This document shows positions 5,903 to 13,179 of a DNA stretch of 48,460 bases, piece by piece; position 1 is the stretch's first letter; every line of letters starts with the position of its first letter. The notes under the pieces are model-generated. The model searched no databases. It was not told the origin of the DNA and worked only from the letters and a program-made list of their open reading frames with translations. Location of the stretch: contig CAMTMP010000031.1 in the NCBI GenBank assembly GCA_947073545.1, forward strand, positions 1 to 48,460, given 5' to 3'. The position numbers and the translations under genes are program-made. This DNA is from an uncultured bacterium (GTDB lineage: Bacteria; Bacillota; Clostridia; Lachnospirales; Lachnospiraceae).

Positions 5903-8635
5903 TTAAACGGAACGTCTTTGTTTGCGGTTTCGGTCATACATACGCACATAGGTTTTCTGACAGGCAGGGCAGCGCCTTGTGCGGTTGTCTTTGGCGCGGA
6001 TTTCAATCCATTCTCCGCAGTCGGCGCAGGGGATGTATTTGGTGTCTGGTGTTTCTATGTGATTTCTGAGATTTGCCGCGATCTGCTCTCCGTAGCAGAA
6101 CCACAAAAGCTGTTTGTACCTTTTTCCCCTGCCGTACAGGTATTCTGTCAGCATGTCGGCGACAGTTTCCTCGGAATAGCCGAGGGCGGAGAAGGACTCA
6201 CGGATTTTGGCTGCGAGATACTGCATGTTGTCGGCATGTGAATCTTTCATGTGAACCGCATAGCGGTACTGCTTATTCAGGGCGTCGTAGAGGGCGGCCG
6301 CTTCGTCGCTGCACCGGATTTCCGGATCGGCCATCATTTTCCGGTAGTCGGGCGTGTCCAGATGGAGACTGCGGGTGCTGATCGGCTTGTCCGGAATTTT
6401 GTCGTACAGCTTGTTTACGAAGCTGCCGTTGCGTCCACGAATCTGAGATTTATCTTTATCCTTCGCAAATTCGAAGAAGGCGGGAAGTTTGTCTCCGGTG
6501 TATCCGGCGATCCGTTCGCTGACCTCTTTGGGAAATTCGGGTTTATATAAGGTCTTGGCAAAATCGATCACAAAGTTGTTCTGACAGCAGAGCTGTTTCA
6601 CACAGTCGACGGCTTCCTGTTTTTCCGCCTCAGAACCGGACAGAAACACTTCACTGTTCCAGATCTTTGAGATGGCGTTGCTGTAGATTCCGATATTTCC
6701 GCCGATGAAGGCGGCGTGCAGTCCGGCGTAGATATTCGGCTTATTTAAGAGCGTGGGTTTGGCTTTCCTCATATTATAGTAGAGGGGGACGATCCCCTTC
6801 ATATTGCGCTCTGCAATTTCAATCAGCTTCGGGTCGGCTGTCACGAGGGATTTGTCCCCATCCACGTCGTACATCAGAAGTTTGCTGATCAGGTCATGGG
6901 TGCTGGCATAGAGTCCGTCCGTGGGAAACCATTCCCGCAGTTTTTCGGCACGGCCGGAATCTGATTCAGACGCCACATTGTGACGCACGGCATGTTCTCT
7001 GTACAGGTGCGGGCTTCTGAGGCAGTCCAGCTTGTCATAGCGCCGGAACAGGTGGCAGAATACCTCTCCGTCCGCCAGCAGGCCTTGCGGATTGGCCGAT
7101 TTTTCAAACCAGTGCTCGCAGGCGGCGTAAAAATCGGGAAGCAGGAAAGTATATCTGCCGTTTACCTCAAGTTTTCCGCTTCGATATTTTTTGAGCAGGC
7201 TGTTTTTTATTTCCCGTAGAATGTCTTTTGTGTAGGTGTCGCAAAGCAGGGGAGGGTAACGTTTAACGGCCTGCTGAAAAGGTGTCATGTCCGTGTTGTA
7301 TGGGGGTATGCCCAGAACGTCAAGCATGGTTTCCTTCGAGGTGCATATATTGCGGATGCGGTCCGCCGATTTCTGCGTCAGCAGGTCGATTTCCTCATCC
7401 GTGATGTCGGTGAGCGTCTGCAGCATTTGGTAATTGATTTTCGCCTTTTTGATCCGTTCCTCCTCCACATTGCATCTTCCGGCGCTGCAATTGTATTTTT
7501 TAAAGCAGGTTTTGTATTCGTCCCAAGAGTCATAGTAGGGATACATTTTAAACTGGCTTTTGGTGAAAATAATTTGAATATCCTCTTTTATAATGTCGTG
7601 CGTCTGGCCGTAAATATCGTGAATGACGGGAGAGCAGCCGCTTCCTTCCACGAATTTTCTAAAATCGAACACGCCTAGAAGCCCTTTGATCCAGGGCGCG
7701 CGGAACATGAAGTTTTTGGACGAGACGGCGGGCAGGATCATACCGGCGCCGTCGGTGTACGGCACGGGAATGGCGTCTGTTTTTCTGGTGATGGAATAGT
7801 CCGTCTCATCCACAAAGTCAAAGGAGCCATAGACTTTTGTCTCAAAGTCCTCGATGACAATGGATTTGTCGATGTCAAATTCCGCCCACTCGTCCGTGGC
7901 GGAGTTGGCAAGCGCCATGTAGGCCAGATGCTTGTTCACATTGTTGCCTCCTCTGGCGTTGATTTTTTCTATGGTCAGACCGCACATAATGGTCTTTTTG
8001 ATCCGGTTCCATACGGTTTCTTTCATAAAGACCGCTTTTTTGCTGCGGATCTGCCCGGCGGAGGAAGTAAAGTAAATGTATTTTTCTCCCTCGTGGACGA
8101 AGCCGTAAAAGAAAAGGTCTTTAAATACGTCAAAATAGTAAACTTGGACAATCATCAGGGAGTCGGTCAGCTCGTTTTGGCCGATACCGACCGCACGGCT
8201 CAGCGCGGAGTCAAAGACGGATATCACGTTTGCGTCCGAGAGTGCGTCCGGTCTGAGTGTGCGGATATGATCCCGGCCGTCTGTTAATTCGTTCTGTCTG
8301 ACTTTATTTGCAAGAAGGGTGAGCAGTTTTTCTTTGGATTCCTTTGCCTTCGCTCTTTTATGATGAATGAGTCTGATCCGGTGAAGGTAAGCGTCTACGG
8401 CATCGGCGTATGCTTCTGCGGCGGGCGGATCAGGTTTTTTTCCTTTTCTCAGAAGATGCAGTGCCTCCTCGGAGATACCGTATTGTCTCAGCTTTTTTTC
8501 CATTTCCGGCAGTTTGTTTTGTATGTAGTTGCGTTCTTTGCGGTATCTGCAGTTCATTTCATGCAGATATTTTTCGCGGCTGCTATAAAAATTTCCGGTG
8601 TCCACCGAGTATAAATGGTATTGTCTGTCAAGCAT
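5903..8635 (-). CDS. Single-chain double-psi-beta-barrel RNA polymerase (YonO / eukaryotic RdRP-like), 910 aa
   Basis: Catalytic motif DVDGD at residues 590-594 (bases 6854-6868) matches the DxDGD Mg-binding loop of two-barrel RNA polymerases. Around it lie counterparts of conserved blocks of the eukaryotic RNA-dependent RNA polymerase family. YTDGAGMILP (293-302) corresponds to FSDGIGKIS, FRAPWIKGLLGVFD (311-324) to the RYGGxKGVLxVDP block with its barrel lysine, and FTKSQFKMY (357-365) to the second lysine strand. GNIGIYSNAISKIW (646-659) and NNFVIDFAKTLYKPEFP (686-702) follow, the latter like AVDFPKTG. The C-terminus has a zinc ribbon (C870, C873, C889, C892). Residues 20-110 are helical and charged. 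The start at 8635 has AGGAGG upstream and overlaps the previous gene. Whether the template is DNA, as for YonO, or RNA cannot be told. Homology is from motif recognition, not a search. Confidence 0.75.
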   Translation of the reverse strand: MLDRQYHLYSVDTGNFYSSREKYLHEMNCRYRKERNYIQNKLPEMEKKLRQYGISEEALHLLRKGKKPDPPAAEAYADAVDAYLHRIRLIHHKRAKAKESKEKLLTLLANKVRQNELTDGRDHIRTLRPDALSDANVISVFDSALSRAVGIGQNELTDSLMIVQVYYFDVFKDLFFYGFVHEGEKYIYFTSSAGQIRSKKAVFMKETVWNRIKKTIMCGLTIEKINARGGNNVNKHLAYMALANSATDEWAEFDIDKSIVIEDFETKVYGSFDFVDETDYSITRKTDAIPVPYTDGAGMILPAVSSKNFMFRAPWIKGLLGVFDFRKFVEGSGCSPVIHDIYGQTHDIIKEDIQIIFTKSQFKMYPYYDSWDEYKTCFKKYNCSAGRCNVEEERIKKAKINYQMLQTLTDITDEEIDLLTQKSADRIRNICTSKETMLDVLGIPPYNTDMTPFQQAVKRYPPLLCDTYTKDILREIKNSLLKKYRSGKLEVNGRYTFLLPDFYAACEHWFEKSANPQGLLADGEVFCHLFRRYDKLDCLRSPHLYREHAVRHNVASESDSGRAEKLREWFPTDGLYASTHDLISKLLMYDVDGDKSLVTADPKLIEIAERNMKGIVPLYYNMRKAKPTLLNKPNIYAGLHAAFIGGNIGIYSNAISKIWNSEVFLSGSEAEKQEAVDCVKQLCCQNNFVIDFAKTLYKPEFPKEVSERIAGYTGDKLPAFFEFAKDKDKSQIRGRNGSFVNKLYDKIPDKPISTRSLHLDTPDYRKMMADPEIRCSDEAAALYDALNKQYRYAVHMKDSHADNMQYLAAKIRESFSALGYSEETVADMLTEYLYGRGKRYKQLLWFCYGEQIAANLRNHIETPDTKYIPCADCGEWIEIRAKDNRTRRCPACQKTYVRMYDRNRKQRRSV

Positions 8636-8873
8636 GGTATATGCCTCCTTTCTGTGGCGCCGTGCGTTTTTCGGCGGCATGGACAAGCTGTTGCACGTTT
8701 TTTCTGCACGTTTCGTCGAATCTGAAATCCTGAGCGATACGGCCTGCGATCAGAGAACCGCTCATACGCGGTTTTTTTCTGGATTCTGTGTTGAAATCGG
8801 ACGGATAAATAATGCCTCCGAAAGTTGTGTGGTCTGTCTGCATGATATTATGTCTGTTATATGTTTTTGGCAT
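8628..8873 (-). CDS. Small leader protein of the phage-like operon, 81 aa
   Basis: First gene of the operon. AAAGGAG lies nine nt before the ATG, and the stop overlaps the polymerase start (ATGCTTGA), so the two are translationally coupled. The product (starts MPKTYNRHNIMQTDHTTFGG) has no membrane segment and no known motif. Its C-terminal half is helical and basic (RKNVQQLVHAAEKR). Tight coupling suggests it works with the polymerase, perhaps as a cofactor or template/nucleic-acid adaptor. That is inference only. Confidence 0.6.
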   Translation of the reverse strand: MPKTYNRHNIMQTDHTTFGGIIYPSDFNTESRKKPRMSGSLIAGRIAQDFRFDETCRKNVQQLVHAAEKRTAPQKGGIYHA

Positions 8874-8906
8874 AGTTTTATTCTCCTTTCGTTTTTGTGT
8901 CCGCGG

Positions 8907-8925
8907 GCCCGGCAGATGGCCGGGC
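8907..8925 (-). promoter_or_regulatory. Strong GC hairpin in the leader of the phage-like operon
   Basis: Perfect 7-bp stem GCCCGGC/GCCGGGC with a 5-nt loop, about 20 nt upstream of the ribosome site of the 81-aa gene. It has no T-run after it on the minus strand, so it is more likely an mRNA 5' structure or protein-binding site than a terminator. Confidence 0.5.
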
Positions 8926-8986
8926 TACACTATGTATTTCTCCATTTGATTTCTGATTTTTGCGATTTTTGCATTGGGCAAGCGAA

Positions 8987-9018
8987 AGGTAAAAGTCCGT
9001 TTTTTAGGACAGGTAAAA
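8987..9018. promoter_or_regulatory. Direct repeats AGGTAAAA flanking a small palindrome in the divergent control region
   Basis: AGGTAAAA occurs at 8987-8994 and 9011-9018 (24-bp period). Between them lies GTCC-N8-GGAC. No good sigma-A promoter for the minus-strand operon is visible in 8874-9060, so this could be the recognition region of the dedicated sigma factor or an operator. Tentative. Confidence 0.35.
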
Positions 9019-9076
9019 AGGTATGATAAGGAAACGGCAGCGTTTTTGGCTGCAATATGTACCATAAATTAAATAA

Positions 9077-9129
9077 CGAACGTTTGTTTGGAAAAACATA
9101 TTGACAAATAAGAACACATGTTCTATGCT
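9077..9129 (+). promoter_or_regulatory. Sigma-A promoter with overlapping LexA (SOS) boxes
   Basis: TTGACA (9101-9106), a 17-nt spacer and TATGCT (9124-9129) make a strong promoter. The spacer contains GAACACATGTTC (9112-9123), which fits the Gram-positive LexA pattern GAAC-N4-GTTC. A weaker second copy, CGAACGTTTGTTTG, lies at 9077-9090. LexA bound here would block the promoter, so the sigma-factor operon should switch on after DNA damage. Confidence 0.75.
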
Positions 9130-9205
9130 TATCATTACCAAATACAAAAGCCGCGCAGGCGGTACACAAGATTACGAAGTATATAGAAACAGTGAGGTAA
9201 AGCAG

Positions 9206-9763
9206 ATGGAAGAGATGATAGCGGCGTATTATGAGAACAATGCCGGAAAGCTCCGCAGGATAGTGGAGCGGATACTTTTGAAATTCGGAAAATTATCAGA
9301 GTGGGATCTGGACGAGTTCTATTCGCTTGCGAACGAGGTTTTTGCGGACGTTATAGAGCGTTACGACGGCGACAGGAGCTTTGACGCTTTTTTATATTCC
9401 TGCCTTTTTAACAGGATAAAGACGGAACTGACGAGGATAAACAGGGAAAAACGCCGGGCGGACAGGCTTGCGGTTCCGATTGACACTTATATAGACGAGG
9501 AAGGGGATCTGACGCTGGGGGATATCATTGCAGGGGATTTTCTGATTGAGAGAGAGGTGCTCGAAAAGAGTGAGGAGGGGTACAGCAGGAGGACGAAGCT
9601 GTATCTGAGCAGGCTGTCGAAGCTGCAGAAGGACGTTTTGTGTCTGTATGCGGACGGCTATTCTCCGGACGAGGTCAGGGAAAAACTGCAGATCAGTAAA
9701 AGACAGTATACGGACTGTCAGGCGGCGATTCATTCATACAGGAATACTTTTGTACTGCTCTAA
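9206..9763 (+). CDS. Sigma-70-like factor of the phage-like element, 185 aa
   Basis: Residues 25-85 look like sigma region 2 (DEFYSLANEVFADVIERYDG, then RSFDAFLYSCLFNRIKTEL). Residues 130-180 look like region 4 with a helix-turn-helix (LSKLQKDVLCLYADGYSPDE, then VREKLQISKRQY). Regions 1 and 3 are missing, so this is a small alternative sigma. The ATG at 9206 follows GTGAGG; an upstream TTG at 9101 lies inside the promoter. It is expressed from a LexA-boxed promoter and diverges from the phage-like operon, which lacks an obvious sigma-A promoter. That suggests a relay from SOS to this sigma to the polymerase, tail and lysis genes, as UviA does for a clostridial bacteriocin. The target is inferred. 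Confidence 0.75.
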   Translation: MEEMIAAYYENNAGKLRRIVERILLKFGKLSEWDLDEFYSLANEVFADVIERYDGDRSFDAFLYSCLFNRIKTELTRINREKRRADRLAVPIDTYIDEEGDLTLGDIIAGDFLIEREVLEKSEEGYSRRTKLYLSRLSKLQKDVLCLYADGYSPDEVREKLQISKRQYTDCQAAIHSYRNTFVLL

Positions 9764-9793
9764 TTTGCGCAGGATAGAAAAGGGGGATTTGAG

Positions 9794-11167
9794 ATGGCAA
9801 GACCACGAAAACAGACCTATACTTTGGAGATGTATCTGAAGAAAAACAGGAAGGGAGATATTGACAATAACGCGGATGTGCAGAGAAATTTCGTCTGGAA
9901 CAAGGAACAGATCAACGAGCTGGTAGTCACAGTGCTGACGGACGACTATATTCCGCCGATTATTCTTGGCGAGGAGGAAGACTCGAAACTGCATATTGTG
10001 GACGGCGGATGCAGGACGGCGGCTCTGCGTAAATTCAGAGAAATGAATTATAAAATTACCTCCGTTGTGGAAAATGCCATGATTCCCTATAAGAAGAAGT
10101 ATGTGGACGAGGGAGGAGCCGTTATGTTTGAGGACGCCGTATTTGATATCAGAAATAAGACGTTTGAAAAACTGCCCGTGGAATTGCAGGAAAAATTCGA
10201 CGAGTATCAGATTGAAACGGTTATTCACGAATGCTGTGACAGTTCCCGGATTTCCAGGTATATTAAGCGTTATAACAACCATGTGGCCATGAACCCGGAT
10301 CAGAGAGCGTTCACTTATATCGACAGATTTGCCAGCCGCATCCGAAAGATTGCGGAAAGCAGGTTTTTTGTGGAGTGCAGCAGTTATACGGAGAAGGAGA
10401 GAACGAAAGGCGCAGTGGAGAGGGTAGTGGTGGAAACAATCATGTGCACCGGACATTTTGATCACTGGAAAACACAGCCTAAGGCCGTCTGCAAATACCT
10501 GAACGAACATGCGTCGGGGGAAGAATGGGAGCGGCTTTCGGATAATCTGCGCCGGTTGGAGCATATAGTGACGGACGACATGAGGGAGATATTTAATAAA
10601 AAGGATTCCTTTATATTCCTTACGCTTTTCGACAGATTTACACGCTGTCATGAGGAGGATATCAGGTTCGCGGACTTTTTGCGGGAGTTTCAGTTCCGTC
10701 TCAGAGGCGTCAGGAAAAATGAAAAGGGCCTTCTTTTCGACGAGATCGACCGGGAGCTTGGCACGAAGGACAGGCAGGTGGTTACCGATAAACTTGCTAT
10801 GCTGGAAGGACTGTTGAAAGAGTTTTTGCAACATGACGCGGATGAGCAACCGGACGGCGGTCTGGTATCCTTTTTCGCGGACAATCTTGAGATGGACGGG
10901 AAGGATATTCAGGCGGATCTGGATTTGTATGAAGAATCTCTGGACGTGCTGTTAGATGAGACGGTGAAAATCGGCTCCAAAATACGCAGCGCCGGAAACA
11001 GGCCGTCCCTTCTGGCGATGATGGTTTATTCTTACAAAGAGGACAAGGATCTGGATGAATGGATGTCGGTCTATGCAGGAAAGCATACGGGGTATCAGGT
11101 AGATCAGAGAAAGAATTTTCAGCAGATGCGGGCGGATTTTGAGCAGTTTTTGCGTGGGAAGGGGTAA
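9794..11167 (+). CDS. DUF262 (ParB/GmrS-like) protein, 457 aa
   Basis: The N-terminal 110 residues carry the DUF262 signature: VQRNFVWNKEQINELVVTVL, then IPPIILGE, then IVDGGCRTAALRKF. The last segment stands where most relatives have the DGQQR active-site loop; here it reads DGGCR, so the usual glutamine is lost. The rest is helical and acidic with no HNH (DUF1524) nuclease domain visible. DUF262 proteins use a ParB-like NTP-binding fold in modified-DNA restriction and other phage conflict roles. It follows the sigma gene by 30 bp in the same SOS-controlled operon. It could be an anti-host or exclusion factor, or could tune the sigma factor. Ribosome site GGGGG about seven nt before the ATG. 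Confidence 0.72.
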   Translation: MARPRKQTYTLEMYLKKNRKGDIDNNADVQRNFVWNKEQINELVVTVLTDDYIPPIILGEEEDSKLHIVDGGCRTAALRKFREMNYKITSVVENAMIPYKKKYVDEGGAVMFEDAVFDIRNKTFEKLPVELQEKFDEYQIETVIHECCDSSRISRYIKRYNNHVAMNPDQRAFTYIDRFASRIRKIAESRFFVECSSYTEKERTKGAVERVVVETIMCTGHFDHWKTQPKAVCKYLNEHASGEEWERLSDNLRRLEHIVTDDMREIFNKKDSFIFLTLFDRFTRCHEEDIRFADFLREFQFRLRGVRKNEKGLLFDEIDRELGTKDRQVVTDKLAMLEGLLKEFLQHDADEQPDGGLVSFFADNLEMDGKDIQADLDLYEESLDVLLDETVKIGSKIRSAGNRPSLLAMMVYSYKEDKDLDEWMSVYAGKHTGYQVDQRKNFQQMRADFEQFLRGKG

Positions 11168-11180
11168 GCGGCCCCTTCCC
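11156..11180. terminator. Hairpin between convergent DUF262 and sigG genes
   Basis: Perfect 9-bp stem GGGAAGGGG/CCCCTTCCC with a 7-nt loop, spanning the DUF262 stop codon and ending just before the sigG stop. There is no T-run, so termination may be weak, but its place between convergent genes fits a bidirectional block. Confidence 0.5.
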
Positions 11181-11186
11181 GGATCA

Positions 11187-11966
11187 CTACGCTGTCAGAT
11201 ACAGCCGCATAGTTTTAAGCGCGTTCTTTTCCAACCTTGACACCTGTGCCTGGGAAATGCCGATTTTATCAGCCACTTCCATCTGTGTCTTGCCTTCAAA
11301 AAAGCGCAGGGAGATAATTTCGTGTTCCCGTTTGGTCAGTTTTTTCATGGCTTCCGTCAGTGAGATATGCTCTACCCACACCTCCTCGCCGTTTTTTTTG
11401 TCGCTGATCTGGTCCATGACATAGAGGGTGTCGCCGCCGTCCGTGTAAACAGGCTCATAAAGACTCAAGGGGCTTTGGATGGCGTCTAACGCATAGACGA
11501 TATCCTCTTTGGGAATGCCGATCTCCGTGGCGATTTCCGTGACGGTAGGTTCGCGGGAGTTCGTGCGGGTCAGGTGCTCCTTGGCGTAGATGGCCTTGTA
11601 GGCAGTGTCTTTTAAGGAGCGTGACACGCGTATTGAATTGGCATCGCGGAGATACCGGCGAATCTCGCCCACGATCATGGGCACGGCATAGGTACTGAAT
11701 TTTACATTGAGAGAGCTGTCGAAGTTGTCGATTGCCTTAATCAGACCGACGCATCCGATCTGAAAGAGATCGTCCACATTTTCGCTGCTGGAATGAAAAC
11801 GCTTGATTACGCTTAGGACGAGTCGGAGATTGCCGTTGATATATGCCATTCGGGCGTCCTGATCGCCTTCTTCGATTTTTTTAAACAATTCCTCTTTTTC
11901 CGCATTTTTTAAAAGCGGCAGTTTGGCAGTGTTGACGCCGCAGATTTCTACTTTTCCCTGTACCAT
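11187..11966 (-). CDS. sigG: RNA polymerase sporulation sigma factor sigma-G, 259 aa
   Basis: The N-terminus contains VEICGVNTAKLPLLKN, the signature of sigma-G, followed by region 2 (GNLRLVLSVIKRF, VDDLFQIGCVGLIKAIDNFD, KFSTYAVPMIVGEIRRYLRD), region 3 and region 4 with the HTH KTQMEVADKIGISQAQVSRL. The length is normal for the family. Sigma-G drives late gene expression in the forespore after engulfment. In many Clostridia it follows spoIIGA-sigE; here neither is next to it. The minus-strand upstream region to 12150 shows no obvious consensus promoter to me. Its presence indicates a spore-former and marks the boundary between the phage-like element and the core genome. Confidence 0.96.
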   Translation of the reverse strand: MVQGKVEICGVNTAKLPLLKNAEKEELFKKIEEGDQDARMAYINGNLRLVLSVIKRFHSSSENVDDLFQIGCVGLIKAIDNFDSSLNVKFSTYAVPMIVGEIRRYLRDANSIRVSRSLKDTAYKAIYAKEHLTRTNSREPTVTEIATEIGIPKEDIVYALDAIQSPLSLYEPVYTDGGDTLYVMDQISDKKNGEEVWVEHISLTEAMKKLTKREHEIISLRFFEGKTQMEVADKIGISQAQVSRLEKNALKTMRLYLTA

Positions 11967-12156
11967 GACGCTACCACCCTTTCGTGAAATTTATTGTCTG
12001 TTTCTTTGGGTATGTAACAAGCATGTGCGATTCATGGGAAATTATTCACAAAATCTTAAGAAAAAACAGCGGATAAAATTTTACAAATAAAGAGTTTTTT
12101 GATACCATAGTCTATGGAAAAGATTCAGGACATATGATAAATGAGGAGTGAGAGTT

Positions 12157-13155
12157 ATGGTTTGCAAGAAATGTGGTGCGCCGCTTTTAGAGGACGATCA
12201 GTTCTGTCCCGAATGTGGCGTGAAGGTGATAAGAAAAAAGAAATGCCCGGAATGCGGAGAGACGCTGCGGGAGGGTACCCGATTCTGTCCAAGCTGTGGT
12301 GCGGAAGTGGGAGAGGGACGTCCGGCAAAGCGGACGGACACCGGGGAAGCGCCTAAGAGGAGAGCGGGATTAGAGGAGACGCCCAGAAAGAGGCCAGATA
12401 CAGAGGAGACGCCCAGAAAGAGGCCAGATACAGAGGAGACGCCCAGAAAGAGGCCAGATACAGAGGAGATGCCGAGAAGAAGGGCGGATGCAGAGGACGC
12501 GCCGAGAAGGAGAGCGGACACCGAGGAGATGCCGAGAAGGAGGCCGGACTCAGGGGAGACATCTAGAAGGAAATCGAACCCGGACGCGCCGAGAAAAAGG
12601 GCGAACCCTGCACCGCCGTCGAAAAAGCGGCCGGTTCAGGATGAGAGGCCCAGAAGGCGGCGGGACTGGGAGGAAGAAGACTGGGACTACGATGATGATG
12701 ACGAGGAGAGTGTGGATATACTTTCCATCATGACGGTTGCTGTGGGCTGTATTCTACTGGTGATTGTGGCGGTACTGGGATTTCAGCTATTTCAGCGGTA
12801 TGTGCCTAAGAACTATGATAAGGCGGCCGAGGAGCAGGAACAGGAAGAGGAGGAAGGCGAGCAGGAGGGGGAAGCACAGGATGACGGTCAGAGATTAGAG
12901 GAGCCGCCCGAGGATTCGGGAGAGGAGACGGTGATTGAAACTTCAGCCGCGGGCACGATAGTCACTGTCGCTGATGTGAGGATCAGGGACAATCCGAGTA
13001 CTGACGGAACGACTGTCATTACGACGGCGAAGAAGGGGGAAACTTACGAGTATGCAGAGGTCGTGGAAGGCGGCCACTGGTACAAAATTTATCTGCCGGA
13101 TGAATATGGATATGAGTTTGGTTATGTCAGCGCAGATTATGTAGAGGAGCAGTGA
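12157..13155 (+). CDS. Double zinc-ribbon membrane protein with repeat linker and SH3b domain, 332 aa
   Basis: The ATG at 12157 follows GAGGAG by eight nt. Residues 1-50 hold two zinc ribbons (CKKCG..FCPECG and CPECG..FCPSCG). Residues 55-150 are a hydrophilic, low-complexity linker with 10-residue repeats of the form ETPRKRPDTE. A transmembrane helix follows at about 190-212 (ILSIMTVAVGCILLVIVAVL), then an acidic stretch, then an SH3b domain (about 265-330, VRIRDNPSTDGTTV, GYVSADYV). With one membrane segment, the zinc ribbons lie in the cytoplasm and the SH3b outside against the wall. Such proteins are common in Lachnospiraceae, but their role is not established; sensing of wall state is a guess. 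Confidence 0.8.
   Translation: MVCKKCGAPLLEDDQFCPECGVKVIRKKKCPECGETLREGTRFCPSCGAEVGEGRPAKRTDTGEAPKRRAGLEETPRKRPDTEETPRKRPDTEETPRKRPDTEEMPRRRADAEDAPRRRADTEEMPRRRPDSGETSRRKSNPDAPRKRANPAPPSKKRPVQDERPRRRRDWEEEDWDYDDDDEESVDILSIMTVAVGCILLVIVAVLGFQLFQRYVPKNYDKAAEEQEQEEEEGEQEGEAQDDGQRLEEPPEDSGEETVIETSAAGTIVTVADVRIRDNPSTDGTTVITTAKKGETYEYAEVVEGGHWYKIYLPDEYGYEFGYVSADYVEEQ
12343..12552 (+). repeat. Seven 30-bp tandem repeats inside a coding region
   Basis: Units of 30 bp at 12343, 12373, 12403, 12433, 12463, 12493 and 12523. Units 2, 3 and 4 (12373-12462) are identical at the DNA level; the others diverge. Each encodes ten residues, (E/D)(T/M)PR(K/R)R(P/A)D(T/A/S)E. The identical copies indicate recent slippage or unequal exchange, so copy number probably varies between strains. 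Confidence 0.9.
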
Positions 13156-13179
13156 TACGCTGCGGATGAAAAGAAAAAC

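Noticed and set aside
5558..6241. 227-aa plus-strand frame across the HU-like gene and the polymerase end
   Set aside because: Spans two minus-strand genes and their gap; no ribosome site or family.
5903..8635. Polymerase read as a DNA primase or reverse transcriptase
   Set aside because: There is no YxDD motif or TOPRIM fold; the DVDGD loop and surrounding blocks fit two-barrel RNA polymerases instead.
9734..10849. 371-aa open frame on the minus strand across the DUF262 gene
   Set aside because: It is the exact antisense of a well-supported coding gene, has no ribosome site and resembles nothing; high-GC third positions make such shadows common.
1787..11167. Complete prophage with attachment sites
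   Set aside because: No integrase, terminase, portal or capsid genes and no flanking direct repeats could be seen in the window.
12343..12552. Regular 30-bp repeats taken as a possible CRISPR array
   Set aside because: Units are contiguous without spacers and lie in frame inside a protein gene.
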